From Gymnopus androsaceus JB14 (Eukaryota; Basidiomycota; Agaricomycetes; Agaricales; Omphalotaceae): a stretch of 64,000 bases of DNA. This document shows positions 49,325 through 61,350 of this stretch, piece by piece; the first letter of the stretch is position 1, and the number at the start of each line of letters is the position of its first letter. A model generated the notes under the pieces. That model worked only from the letters and a program-made list of their open reading frames with translations, did not search any database and was not told the origin of the DNA. Where the stretch lies: NCBI GenBank assembly GCA_009733575.1, contig ML769545.1, forward strand, positions 62,001-126,000, read 5' to 3'. Position numbers and translations under genes: made by a program.

Positions 49325-50459
49325 AAGGGGCGTAACGCAACCGTGAGGGAGAATAAGAGCAATGAACTAAGAATCGATCTTTACGGAAGACGGCCTGCGA
49401 TGCAAAGCGCAAGCGCGGAACGGAGAGGGCGAAGGGAAGTGAGTCTGAAGAGCCAATAAATTCCTGGGACGAATTAGTTCTAACCTGTGTTTGAAAATTG
49501 CCGATTCAGGTAACGATTAGTTACAGGGCAATTTTCCATGGACGTGCCACTCGTAAATGACCTGAAGAAGGTCCAAGTGGCCCTGATGGAGCGAGACAAT
49601 GTAGAACAATGCCCATAGCCGAGCGCCAGGACCTGCAATAAAATAATGCCACTTTCGCAAATGCCGCAATTCCTTTTGTGGTGAACAATCGAATTTGATG
49701 TTTAGCTAGTTATGTAGCATTATCCGTCATTATTTCTTGGAATATTAATATTGTGCGGTGGAAGAAAGCAAGGTGGATTCTGTTCCACAACGTTAGTGCT
49801 CGTTAAACAGAGAACCTTGAACATTTAACCTACAATGCTGATCTCGTTGGTCCTTCACTCTCGAATAACTAACTTGACCTAACGAGCAGCAAGCCATGTA
49901 TGACACCCATTAACCACCATATTCAATATCCCGCCCTCCGTTCTCCAGACGCGCGCGCTTCTTGCTCTCATGCTGACTGCTCTTTACAAATGCCGCGACA
50001 TCTCCATCTCTATCTCGAGCTATCTCAACTTTCTCTTTCAACTTTCTCTTCCCCTAAAGAAGAATCCGTTTCGAGAAACGAACCTATAACAGAAGTCTTT
50101 TAACCAAGTCAACATCGTGCTAACCAAGGGTCTAATCTCTGTCGTCGCCCAGACTCAAACCCAACCATTTCTTGCAAATATCTTGGCTATCAAGAGAAAA
50201 TTTGGGCTCTGAATTCAATTTAGCTGCAACGAACAATAAAGCAACCTTGCATCTGTCCCAAGAGAAGGATTGGCTTCGAATGAACGCTCTCCCGAACTGT
50301 GTCATCACATCGAAGAAACCAACACCGTAAATAAGCCTTCGAACTAAACATGGCCACCCTTATCCATCGCAAAGCCAGGAGCGCAGAAATGACAGTTCTC
50401 TTGAAATAACCTTGCACCCCATCCGCCCACAAATCCATCGGAATTCGCTTTGCCGGATA

Positions 50460-52107
50460 CATCAGCAAGTTAGGAAATCTATGAGTGTATGGGTCCATAC
50501 ATCTCATACCACTCCATACCACTCCATACCATGTATGGAAAAAGGGAGGGTAGATAGACTCTATACTCAGCATACAACACCACCTATGCATCTCCATACA
50601 CTTATACACAGAATGACCCCATACTACCCATACATGAATCCCACTAAAATTAGTTCCATACATACTGATTGTCATTTGACACCGTCATCACTGAAGATTG
50701 TAGCCATAAAATGATATGATGAACAAGATGAATTTCAGCATAAAAACAACAGCTTGGGAAGGTAAGATGCAATATACGACTTGTGCATAGTATATAACTT
50801 GTATTTAAATGAAAACCACTTAAATCATCGCAATGCCCAGACCAGAGAATTACTATCAAAAGTGGGTTAGAAAAGCATTGAAAACCACAGCAAAACGTAC
50901 CATTCCCAATCTGACATTATGATAGCATCATCCTGAGTAGTGCTCACAGCATCTCCATCCTCATGAGCAGGATACATTGCAGCCTTACGAGTGCTGACAT
51001 ATGGCAATGTATTGGCGTAGATGATTTGCCATTTTGTGTCCGAGAGCCCTGACAAGCCTCCAGTACGAAGCTGTGTGATCTGCCCACGAATTTTCACCTG
51101 TCACCTGTGTTCTTGGCAGCAGGCCCCTTGCCTTCTTTCCGTTGTGTCTCATTAATGATTCGGCGCACTTCATCAATACTACTACTGTGACCAGATTTGT
51201 AGGCTTGAAGAGCTCGGAGACACTGTTGAAATAAATCAGATAGTGAGGATTAAAAGAAATAACAACGCACTGCATTGGCAATTTTTTTCGGTTTCCAGAA
51301 CATCCTTGGCTATTTGAACATCAGTCTCCTTTTTTTCTTTTGCTTCACAAAGCTCATCTTGGGTGTGGGGAAGCAAAGAAGGATCGAGGTAGACCTTCTT
51401 GCCTCTAAGTACCATTTTCGTTGCTGTAGACATGTGTGACAATGCAAAAAGAATTTGTACAAGCTGGTTGAAGTTCAAGTGACGAAAAAAAACTGCTGAA
51501 AAAGCTGTCACTGACTATGCAGGCTCCTCCACAGCCCCCAGGCTTGTGGAACGACCCCTGATAAATGGTCAGAATTTCGGCTCCCGATTATTAGGGGTCC
51601 TTCTATTAGACACTGCTTTGTGGCAAAATATATGTCGCTTTTCTGCTTATTTCTCTGCTTTTTTTTTCATGCTTGACTCTCACCATGCCTCTCCCTTGCA
51701 TTTATCAAGGAATGTACTCGGACTTTCACGCTGCAAGGACATCTCATAAAACATGTTCAGTCAGCAGTACACCGTAATAGCATTCTTTGTGCACCTCCAA
51801 TGGTATTCATCTTATACCTGTCTAGTACGGACGTCATCCTGTACCTTGAAAGCTCAAGTATTATAATAGTTTAGATGTTTTAACTGCTTTCTATGTTAAC
51901 AGGCTCGCAGACTACCACTCTTATGAAATTTTGTTATAATTGGCTATTATAATAGTAGTCACCAAGTAGTCACTTCGAACTCAAAGTTCCATACAAGTCC
52001 ATACTTGAGAGATGTATGGAGAAATTTTGATGGAATCGTTGATTTATGGTATGGAAGGTATGGCGGCTATGCTCTCATGCTCTCATGAAATTCCCAACTT
52101 GCTGATG
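50460..52107. mobile_element. 1.65 kb TA-flanked DNA transposon, new insertion
   Basis: The terminal inverted repeats are CATCAGCAAGTTRGGAA at both ends, with TA target duplications at 50,458-50,459 and 52,108-52,109. The uninterrupted target (CCGGATAAGCCAG) is preserved at about 9,221-9,233. Both ends carry many CCATAC/GTATGG words (about 50,490-50,655 and 51,990-52,065), probably transposase-binding subterminal repeats. The interior has minus-strand coding fragments, but no complete DDE core was seen. Confidence 0.88.
50870..51450 (-). pseudogene. coding remnant inside the TA-flanked element
   Basis: Minus-strand segments read MVLRGKKVYLDPSLLPHTQD, then KKETDVQIAKDVLETEK, then after a break LQAYKSGHSSSIDEVRRII and NETQRKEGKG. 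The composition resembles the charged C-terminal tail of pogo-type transposases, but no catalytic motif is present. The element is probably non-autonomous or an internally deleted derivative. Confidence 0.45.
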
Positions 52108-52727
52108 TAAGCCAGTGCGGGACTTTGCAAGTCGTTCAAATTTGGCTCCTTCATGTACTTAGTATCGCGTCAGAAAGTCGTTGAGTTGTCAGGGTGAGCA
52201 TTGTGAGCATTGTGACATCCAGGTGGTTGAAGAGAAAGAAGCGGGCGAATTCTTAAGCGCCAGTTATGTAGGCGCCGACTGGATGACAATCATGAACTTC
52301 ATTTAGTTGGTCTGCTTAAAATTTTAACTTGAGGCATGGCGTGGCAGTTAATCGGGGAGTCTCGTTGGAAAGATGAGGGAAAGTTCTGTAGACCTCCGTA
52401 ATAAATAACAGCACAGGCGGCGAGAACTCGTATTTCTTAAACCTTCATGAACACCTCTCTACAGGTGCTCCAAGTCGTCTCGGTAAATTTGCCAGCGATG
52501 ATTCATGAAGGTAATGCTGTATCCAGCGAGGTCGTGTTAAACAATAGTTGATTCGAAGAACTATCTTTCATATATATATATTCCATTTATTGATTTGCGT
52601 AACTTCATCCTTAGCCACAGACGACCAGCTAAGTACTGTGTTAGCTATGATGGAAGAGTACAAAGCACTAAGACTTGGACGCACAGGTTCTCCTCCATCG
52701 TGGAAACTCGAGACTGAGTAAAGAGCA

Positions 52728-52988
52728 TCAGGTTGCACAAGTGAGACCGTTCGCTCCATTGACGCAAGCTGTAATCGATTCTGAAAGGTAAGCATGGGCA
52801 CTTTTAATGCAAACAGTATGGTACTAACATCCATTGATAGTGTTTCCGTCCAAGAAGAATGCACAAGAAGACCCGAGAGTGTGCTCGCAGTTGTTCGGGC
52901 ACTGACAAGCGCTGTCGGGGTTGGGGGCAATAGCCCCAACACCAATGGCTGCAATGAGAACGGCAGAGACAATGGCGAAGAATTTCAT
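52728..52988 (-). CDS. small secreted six-cysteine protein, copy A1 (duplicate)
   Basis: Exon 1 52988-52829, intron 52828-52769, exon 2 52768-52728. It is the counterpart of 9,838-10,098 and encodes the same 66-residue protein type, with signal peptide and all six cysteines. The upstream TATATAAG (53,068-53,075) is conserved. Confidence 0.75.
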
Positions 52989-53449
52989 GATTCAAGAAAG
53001 ATTCTGTGAGAGTAAGTTATGATATGTCTGTTGTTTGAGATGAGGTTGGAAGGCAATTTTTTGGCTTCTTATATAGGATCTGGTTGGCCCAAAGGCCTGG
53101 GATGAATCCGATACAGCTATGCCGGGCAAAATTCTCGTGAATCAGGTCGTAAAGGTGGAGTCCATTGACGAAATCGAGTAGTATTTCTGTTAGAATCCGG
53201 AAGGTGACCGAGCATCTACCGGCTATAGATTTAGTTCACCTGGGATGGAGCAATAGCCCCTTAGCGTATCTTGCTCCTTCCCAGATTATATCAATTTATC
53301 TCCATTATGCCCATATAAACCTTTAACAATTTACGTGCAACGTTTGCATAGAACACCTCTACAGTAACTATAAAAGCGGAGTAGTAGCATCGCCTAGAGG
53401 CAAACATTCTACAACTAGTTAGTACTTAGTAGTATTCAGTGGTGGCCAC

Positions 53450-54235
53450 GGGTTAGGAGTCAAGGGATACAGGTTGACATACCCATACAACCGCCATTGA
53501 CAATATTGATATTGATATTGGGGCGGAGCTTACAATGGAAGGCTCTACTTAACTTGACAATATACTCCAATGGGTATTTGTTCTTGATGAGGTCGTAGCG
53601 CTGTTGACCCCATGTATGCTCCATCCATTCAATCTCACTATCGGGTAAAAAGGCAAATTTCCTTTGTTTCGATGCATAGAACCGAGCTACAATGGGTCTT
53701 TCCGCAACTGTATACCATAGAGTTGTACTCCAACGGATCCGGAGTCTGCTTGGTTATGGCATATGTACTATTTTCTAGAGTATGACTTGGACGAAGACCC
53801 ACAGCTTTATAAGTGTACAGTAGCTCTTCATGCTCGATTGTCACCTTGAGTTATGATGATAATTCATATCGTCGAAGTTGGTAGGATGGTCGTGCGAAGT
53901 ATTGTGCTACCTACGCCTTAGTAGAACATCGTAGAGCTCTGGTTAGGAGTCCACTCCACTCCTAAATCACTGGGTGGCAGTGGGTAGTCAATCGAAAACC
54001 ATCGACTGGTTTAAGGCTACCGAATGGATCTTTGGAGCAACTTGTCGAGGCTCTGCAGGAATTTAAGAGCGGTAAATGCCTCAAGGCTGAAATCCGTCGG
54101 TGAATACATGCCGACTCCCTAGTATGACTCCCCATACCACGACTGCAGCGCAGTATTCACGTATTCGATACCCCAGAGTCCAAATACACCTGTCTGTTTA
54201 AAACAGCCATAAATACAACTGTAAGCTCCCGTACC
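53450..54235 (-). CDS. repeat-unit 'X' hypothetical protein, copy 2
   Basis: The counterpart of 10,560-11,446. The same peptides occur in the same order (VGLRPSHTLENSTYAITKQT near 53,800-53,750; WGQQRYDLIKNKYPLEY near 53,620-53,570), again in separate frames. The product is unknown, and the model cannot be completed from sequence alone. Confidence 0.28.
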
Positions 54236-54385
54236 GTAACGCCAGCCCCGGGACTTAGTCATTTTGAAAATCATGATGTGTAATGTCTCTATATATCTGG
54301 TGTAACACTTCAGACGTTGAAAGGAATTTTTGCTGATTCTTGTTTAAGTCTGAGGGAATTGCCATGTAAAGAATACAGACACTTA

Positions 54386-54810
54386 CACTACCGTCGAGGT
54401 ATCTTTCCATTCTTGGAAGAAACCTGGGAAAAGTCCAGGGAGAAATCACCATTTGCGGAGAGTTTCCTTGATGAGAAATATACATTGTCCACAATGTACA
54501 AGCCTTTAAATTTATCTTTCTTTCATGCTTGAAATTAATCAATTTTCCCGCCCGCAAAAGAAATCGGGAGATGATTGGAATGGCATTTTTGGCGCGTTCC
54601 GAGCATCTTCAAATCATCTCCCGATTTCTTTTGCAGTCGGGAAAATTAATTATGTTCAAACGAGAAAGACTTGGTGATTTCTTTCCTTTTACACCTGCAA
54701 TAAAATAAATTTCTGATGATGGAAACGATTCACGAAAGGTAAGTTTTCCTTTATGTAACTTTTCCCATACATTGCCCATACATTTTCCAGTGATACCCTG
54801 GACCGTGGTG
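54386..54810. mobile_element. 425 bp CACTA-like MITE, new insertion
   Basis: The ends CACTACCGTCGAGGTATC and CACCACGGTCCAGGGTATC (complement of the right end) are imperfect inverted repeats beginning CAC. A 3 bp duplication TTA flanks it (54,383-54,385 and 54,811-54,813). The empty site ACTTATTGG is intact at about 11,519-11,527. The interior holds a large inverted repeat around GCAAAAGAAATCGGGAGATG (54,535-54,660). No ORF of note. Confidence 0.85.
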
Positions 54811-54854
54811 TTATTGGTAGGAACTTATGATCCAACGCAGAACGCATTATCAAG

Positions 54855-55890
54855 CCAGAGCGGTTTATGTTTCGGAAGACTCAAACAAAGAAACCCAGTT
54901 TGTACCAAAGCTTGTCACTCCGACATGAGCTCAAAATGCATACAACATGTATTCTGATTCAAAAACACTATAGTCTATATAGAACAATTTATTTAATTAA
55001 TCTGGGACTACATAGGTGACTAGGAAGTAAAGTAGGTGTTCGGTAAGAATCTTCAATGGTGAAAATTAGATAAGACCTACTGGATATGTCGCTAAAACTT
55101 CTCCGAGGACCATTCACGTAGCGCAAGTGAGACCATTCGCTCCATTGACGCAAGCTGTAATCGATTCAAGGTAAGTATGGGCACTTTTAATGCAAACAGT
55201 ATGGTACTAACATCCATTGATAGTGTTTCCGTCCAAGAAGAATGCACAAGAAGACCCGAGAGTGTGCTCGCAGTTGTTCGGGCACTGACAAGCGCTGTCG
55301 GGGTTGGGGGCAATAGCCCCAACGCCAATGGCTGCAATGAGAACGGCAGAGACGATGGCGAAGAATTTCATAGTGAGGATGTATGAGATTGAGTAACAAG
55401 TTGTCTTTCGATTGTGGGTGATTGAAATGTAGTGGAGAATGGGTAAATAGGGCATTTCAGTTCCATCTTTATACCACTTCTGGTTGTTTTTTCAAGGCGG
55501 ATAATACTTCACTGCACCTTTCCCCATGGAGTAGTAATAACGTGAGGTGCACCCGGATTCCGGAACCTATTGGGAAGTTGCTCTTGGGCGGTGGTAAGTC
55601 TATCAATGGTCACAGCCGTACTTTTACATTGTATCTACCAGTCTCTTGAATCAAACTTGAATTGTGGTGCTGCGTGAGGGGCGAGATGCATTCTAAGGTG
55701 GGACTCTGGAGCTTTCAGTATCACTGCATTCGCTACTAAATGGTATGTGGAGCCATCGGCTAAATATGAACTTGAGTTTACACATCTACTACTGTATCAA
55801 TACGACCATAAGTTCCGGGGATGTTATGCGTTACGGTTGTAGTTCCCAAATCCTAAGTTCCTATGATTTTGTAATGCGTTATGCATTGGA
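54855..55890 (+). repeat. left arm of ~1 kb inverted repeat
   Basis: Matches the reverse complement of 57,310-58,330, including the whole small secreted gene and both flanks. The spacer of ~1.4 kb carries the inverted 'X' unit. The same arrangement, badly sequenced, spans about 11,560-18,700 in copy 1. Confidence 0.8.
55114..55371 (-). CDS. small secreted six-cysteine protein, copy A2 (duplicate)
   Basis: Exon 1 55371-55212, intron 55211-55155, exon 2 55154-55114, for 66 residues. The peptide matches copy B type (APNPDSACQCPNN) and not its positional counterpart at 11,816. This suggests gene conversion between the two arms of the inverted repeat in this copy. Signal peptide and six cysteines are present. 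A weak TATA (TATAAAGA, about 55,466-55,473) lies upstream. Confidence 0.78.
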
Positions 55891-56164
55891 TTATAATTTC
55901 CTACCAACAAGTCTCTATTTTTTTACATAGTAATTCCCTCAGAATCTTTGCTTCTCAGACAGTTTTTTTTCTGAAAGTATTATCTTGCACTTAAAAATAC
56001 ACCTACATCGTCCACTCAACCAAAAATCAGCAAAAATTTTCTTTCAACTGCTGAAGTGTTATGCCGAATCTTGCCGAATACATAATTCCTTACGTGTTAT
56101 GATTTTCAAAATGACTACATAAGTTCCCGGGCTGGCTTTACGGTTACGGGAAGTCACGGTCGTA

Positions 56165-56880
56165 TTGATACCAGTAGTACTTTACGGCTGTTTTAAACAG
56201 ACAGGTGCATTCAAACTCTGGGGCATCGAATACGTGAATACTGCGCTGCAGTCGTGGTATGGGGAGTCATCTCCCATCTGCATTCATTCACCAACGAAGT
56301 TCAGCCTTGAGATATTTACCGCTCTTGAATTCCTGCAGAGCCTCGCCAAGTTGCTCCAAAGGTCTATTTGTTAGCCTTAAACCAAATCCCTGTCGATTTT
56401 TTTTTGATTGAATACCCACTGCCACCCAGTGATTTTGGGGCCCGGAGTGGATTAGGCTTTTCAACCAGAGCTCTACAATGTTCTAAGGCAATTCTAAGGC
56501 GTAAGGGTAACACGATACTTCGCCCTACCAGCTTCGATGATATGAATCATCGTCATAATTCGAGGTGGTAATTGAGCATGAAGCAAGACACGGAGCTCTG
56601 TACCACTTGTAAAGCTGTGGGTTTTGTCAAGTCTTTTGTCCAGGTAATACTCTTAAAAAATAGTACATATCCCATAAACAAGCAGACCCCGGATCCGTTG
56701 GAGTACAATTCTATGGTATACAGTTGAGGAAAGATCCACTGTAGCTTGGCTCTATGCATCGAAACAAAGGAGATTTGCCTTTTTACCCGATAGTGAAATT
56801 GGATGGATGGAGCATACCTGGGGTCAACAGCGCTACGACCTCATCAAGAACAAATACCCGTTGGAGTATATTGGTAAGTT
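56165..56880 (+). CDS. repeat-unit 'X' hypothetical protein, inverted copy
   Basis: The plus strand carries the same peptides as 10,560-11,446, in opposite orientation. The clearest ORF (56,165-56,374) reads GCFKQTGAFKLWGIEYVNTA, then SSPICIHSPTKFSLEIFTAL; later, WMEHTWGQQRYDLIKNKYP occurs near 56,810-56,865. Conservation in three places argues that this was coding. It sits between the arms and is transcribed toward the secreted gene at 57,839. Confidence 0.32.
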
Positions 56881-57733
56881 CAGTAGAGCCTTCCTTCCAC
56901 TTCCTGAGGCGACATGCATGTAGTAGTCCTTTGACAACATGCCAAAATGCTGATTTTCGGTATCGAAGAGACGGATGACATAGCGTCTTAGCCTCAGCGT
57001 TTATACTGCACCTTTAAGTGGTAATGACTCCAGTACACGAAAGTATTTCATTACAAAAATTTTGGCCTGTTGTCAAGGAGCTATTACATCCACCTCCCTT
57101 CGGGGGTAAACACAGAGGTGTTGAAAACTACTTTTTAATTAACTCAACTCTTCTATAAATGCTATACCAAACCATCATCTCAGTGCGACTGCTACGACAT
57201 GTCATTGGATGCATGGACTACTACATTCATAGCACTCGGGTCTTTTTTCATTTCGACGCTCTCTGAAAAATTCACATTTCAAGGACCTGTTTTGTACCTG
57301 CTTCGAAACCAACGCATTATAAATCCACGGGGACTTAAGATCTGGGAACTACGAACGTAACACATAGCATTCCCGGAACTTATGGTCGTATTGATACAGT
57401 AGTAGATGTGTGAACTCAAGTTCATATTTAGCCGATGGCTCCACATATTAAGTAGCAAATGCAGTAATACTGAACGCTGCAGAGTCCCACCTTAGAATGC
57501 ATCTCGCCCCTCACGCAGCACCACAATTCAAGTTTGAATCAAGAAACTGGTAGATACAATGTAAAAGTACGGCTGTGACCATTGAAATAAGCACTTACCA
57601 CCGCCCAAGAGCATCTTCCCAATAGGTTCCGGAATCCGGGTGCACCTCACATTATTACTACTCCATGGGGAAAGGTGCAGTAAAGTATTATCCGCCTTGA
57701 AATTATCCGCCTTGAAAAAACAACCAGAAGTAG

Positions 57734-57741
57734 TATAAAAG
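57734..57741 (+). promoter_or_regulatory. TATA box of small secreted gene B1 (duplicate)
   Basis: TATAAAAG, 105 bp upstream of the ATG at 57,839, and conserved with 18,061-18,068. Confidence 0.45.
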
Positions 57742-57838
57742 TGGAACTGAAATGCCCTATTTACCCATTCTCCACTACATTTCAATCACCCACAATCGAA
57801 AGACAACTTGTTACTCAACCTCGTACATCTTCCTCACT

Positions 57839-58096
57839 ATGAAATTCTTCGCCATCGTCTCTGCCGTTCTCATTGCAGCCATTGGCGTTGGGGCTATTGC
57901 CCCCAACCCCGACAGCGCTTGTCAGTGCCCGAACAACTGCGAGCACACTCTCGGGTCTTCTTGTGCATTCTTCTTGGACGGAAACACTATCAATGGATGT
58001 TAGTACCATACTGTTTGCATTAAAAGTGCCCATACTTACCTTGAATCGATTACAGCTTGCGTCAATGGAGCGAATGGTCTCACTTGCGCTACGTGA
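57839..58096 (+). CDS. small secreted six-cysteine protein, copy B1 (duplicate)
   Basis: Exon 1 57839-57998, intron 57999-58055, exon 2 58056-58096, for 66 residues. It encodes almost the same peptide as 18,161-18,418 (one I/V difference, INGANG against VNGANG) and the same as 55,114-55,371. Signal peptide 1-20, six cysteines, no other domain. Head-to-head with 55,114-55,371 across the palindrome. Confidence 0.8.
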
Positions 58097-58441
58097 ATGG
58101 TCCTCGGAGAAGTTTTAGCGACATATCCAATAGGTATTATCTAATTTTCACCATTGAAGATTCTTACCGAACACCTACTTTACTTCCTAGTCACCTCTGT
58201 AGTCCTAGATTAATTAAATAAATTGTTCTATATAGTGTTTACATGTTGTATGCATTTTGAGCTCATGTCGGAGTGACAAGCCTTGGTACAAACTGGGTTG
58301 CTTCGTTTGAGTCTGTTGAGACGATCGGTTTACGCCGATTTGGCACCGTTTGGACTAGCCCAGGACTGAAGGAACGTCTTGCGACACCAGTAGTAGCGGC
58401 AGTACTTGCTTATTCTAACAAGTTAGTCTTAAGTTAAGTAT

Positions 58442-58747
58442 ATGTACCTCTTTGGGAATGAAAGAGATTTTTTGGAGTGTTGCTACCTTTTCTTAGAGAT
58501 GAACGCTCTGTTGAATAGAGGTTGCATCGAGATAGTCGTCAACAAGTCATCCAAACCAAAAACGTCAAGACCCGGAGCGCACAAATACGTGTTGTTTGGG
58601 TTGCCTTTGTGTCCGATGTCCACCCTTCGCCAGAGGCTACTACAAGGCGCAATAAAACTTTTGGAATCTGATCCTTCGGTTCTTTTCCTTCAAAACTACA
58701 TCTCCAGCCTTCATCCGGCCTATTCATCCAACGTTTCCGATGTTTAA
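58442..58747 (+). other. coding relic in the duplication tail
   Basis: The 101-codon ORF includes RLLQGAIKLLESDPSVLFLQ and LHPAYSSNVSDV, which look protein-like. The counterpart at 18,840-19,070 is frame-broken. Family not recognised; probably a fragment. Confidence 0.25.
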
Positions 58748-59445
58748 GTTTCCAGCCCTCCGTTCTTCATACAATATGTATTCTTAAACCCTGTGGTTCC
58801 TGCCTTTGCGTAAACACCGTCCAAGCTTGTTCCATGTAGCACTGAAATACAATCTTCTTTAGTGATGCTGGCTCGATGGATTTCATGACATAGGGAAAAA
58901 AGATGCATTGAATTTTTGAATAATTCCACCAGTGTTCAAAAAAATCGTTGGATTTCATGAGAAGAAGGAAGGTATCCTTCCGTCAAATCTCACACTAGCG
59001 AATTGTGGCTTGGGAGATACTTCCGCGATCTTTACTTCTATTCCTTCATCCGCTTCGACTCTTTGGTTGTTTACCCACAGTTTCAAACAAATCTGGCATC
59101 GAGCTTCGCCTGGTGAAGCTGACGGCGAGTCCTCGTTCCTTGATCGTTCCTCAGTCGCGAGCGGCGATTTCCTCCCAACATATGCCCAGTGCCGGACCCC
59201 TACTATCATTTCTCATCAAATGCAAGCCGTTGACAAAATTATCGGTGCACCTATTTCTCATAGAGCATGCTCTTCGTTTAGATGCGACCGACAAAGTATA
59301 TAAGGATGCTGGGTGTATTTACGAGGAGGCCTCTTGCACTCCAGACACAGACTGAGACATGAAGGAGAACCAGAAACGGCAAGTAATGATCGATCCAATC
59401 ATTGATGACGGTATCACCTTTCCACCTTTCCTTCCGCCAACCATC

Positions 59446-60960
59446 ATGGAGCTTTTGCTGCCTGAAGAACTTCTTCAAACGGTAGCCGAATGCCTCGCTT
59501 TTGATACACCTTTTGTAGAGCGCCAATTGCCCGTGCTTCGCTGGAAATATTCAATCATCGAGCTTCTGTCTCTATCCTTGGTCAACCACCAATTGCGACG
59601 AATTTCCATGCCATTTCTTTTCGCATTTATCAGGATAAAAGCCGACTCGACAGATGTGGAGAGACTCATAGATCGATGTGTTTCCAATAAAACATTCGCA
59701 GCTTCCATCAGGTACTGTACAGCACTGAATCTAGTATATAGCTGATACTGAACGCGCTGGCAGGTCACTTTAGTTTGAATGAAAATCTACCCAAGGTCGT
59801 TTTGACAGAGGCCTGAAGTCAAGAAGGTAGACTGCCTTCTTCAACACTTGACAAATCTGTCGCAGATCGGTCTGGGATGGGTTTCGCTTGATAAGCCCTT
59901 GCTCGCTGTCATAAATCGTCATCCTGTCCCGACCGTCATCCTTATAGAACGAAGAATCCATGGTATGCTCATGCGCAATGCACATGAAATGGGCATTTCA
60001 GATCTATCCAAAATGGTCATTGCCTATGAACTTATTATGGATTATGATGAAGGAGATCATCCCCTGAAAGATTTCCTAGCCTGTGGTATGCAAGTATTGC
60101 ATGCAAAGGTGAAATCCTCGAAACCGTCACTCGGAGTCCTAAAATTAAACGGACTTCGTCAACTCACGCTAAACCTCGATACCATTGGGGAGTCCTTGAA
60201 TGCAACACTTTTGTCCTGGCTCCCTGAGCTTACACGCTCCCATCAGCTTCTAAAGAAAATTCAATTTATTACTGGTCATAGATGGAAGTGGCGCAACCAT
60301 CCTACTCCGTTTGTCCAGCCGCTTGTTGATGCGGCCTCCGACGAGGGACTAGGTGGTATTCTGACTATAATGGGGTTTGATGTTACTCGAACCAATCTAA
60401 TCCATACAGGAACATTGAGCGATTGGCTTGTCACTGGGTTGGATTTAAGCATTCATAATCAGTCACTGGGACCGCTTTTACGTCTCGTGCATGGGTTGTT
60501 CCCCCAAATATACGCTTTGTCTCTCAATGTAGTATCGACTACTTTCGTATGTGATTTGTTCTCCTCAGCTTTCGTTCTCTGACTAGACATGCAGGACGAG
60601 CTTGTCACCGCTCTTGTCCCCTTTTCCTCGCTCCGAGTAGTGGACTTGGTCCGGCCATTCGACCTTCTCGGTTTTGGAAACAGCTTTCCGGAGGCTGCTG
60701 AAATTGAAGCTGCGATTATTCAGTATACATCCCGCATTGCGCAACGTATACCTACCATTGAGGCTTTTCACATTGACTACCTTGTAACCCTGGGTAGAAA
60801 CTATTTCTATGGGTGGTTGAATGTGCAACAGACCTTGCATGGACGTCACACCGTAGCTCCCTTGTGGTACAAGGATGTGGAAAACCGTTCAGCTCCTGTT
60901 CCTCCAAACAATTGTACTAGATACAATTACTTGCCCTTCTACGACGTTCCCATCTTCTGA
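59446..60960 (+). pseudogene. F-box-like gene copy with two frameshifts
   Basis: A paralogue of 28,676-30,211. It starts MELLLPEELLQTVAECLAFD, keeps the F-box-like LSLSLVNHQLRRISMP, and ends at TGA 60,958-60,960. An intron at about 59,711-59,761 corresponds to the in-frame 54-nt intron of the paralogue but contains a stop here, so it must be spliced. After it, one extra base near 59,772 and another near 59,814 (GCCTGAAG where GCCGAAG is expected) break the frame before VKKVDCLLQHLT. The rest, including the last intron near 60,548-60,594, is open to the end. An upstream ATG at 59,359 is also possible. Confidence 0.7.
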
Positions 60961-61350
60961 AGAAAGTGTCCTACCTTATTTACAATATTATGTATATCTA
61001 CTACTAGTATACTATTTATTTCACCGCTTGTTTATTTCATGGTCCTATGAAGGTGCGTCTGGAGTCCAGCGCCCGTTTCGTCGCGCATTACTTAGGAAAG
61101 CAATAATATTCGTCAAAGAGTACCGAGTATAGAATAGTAATGTAGCCTGAGTGCCTGCTCTCCGAAGTATTACTAAATTAGTACACTTTTGGTTCAAATT
61201 CTAATACAACCCTGCGCCCCAGCCTTCAAATCACTTTGCAGCGCTAGTGATCTTCTGTCAGCTCAAGTTACGAAAGAGTAAAGTTGACCAACAGGAGATA
61301 CGTCGCAAGATGTCCACAATTTCGAGTTGTGCGACCTCCATCCTAGTCAC
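60961..61350. other. intergenic
   Basis: A short interval between convergent genes. Nothing else seen. Confidence 0.5.

Larger units (their letters stand above)
57310..58330 (-). repeat. right arm of ~1 kb inverted repeat
   Basis: Partner of 54,855-55,890 in opposite orientation. It includes promoter, gene and 3' flank. Confidence 0.8.
47828..58945 (+). repeat. segmental duplication, copy 2
   Basis: Collinear with 6,186-19,275. It is a better-quality version, without gap or C depletion. It contains two transposon insertions absent from copy 1 (50,460-52,107 and 54,386-54,810) and a ~380 bp deletion within the zinc-finger relic (junction near 49,095). Confidence 0.85.
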
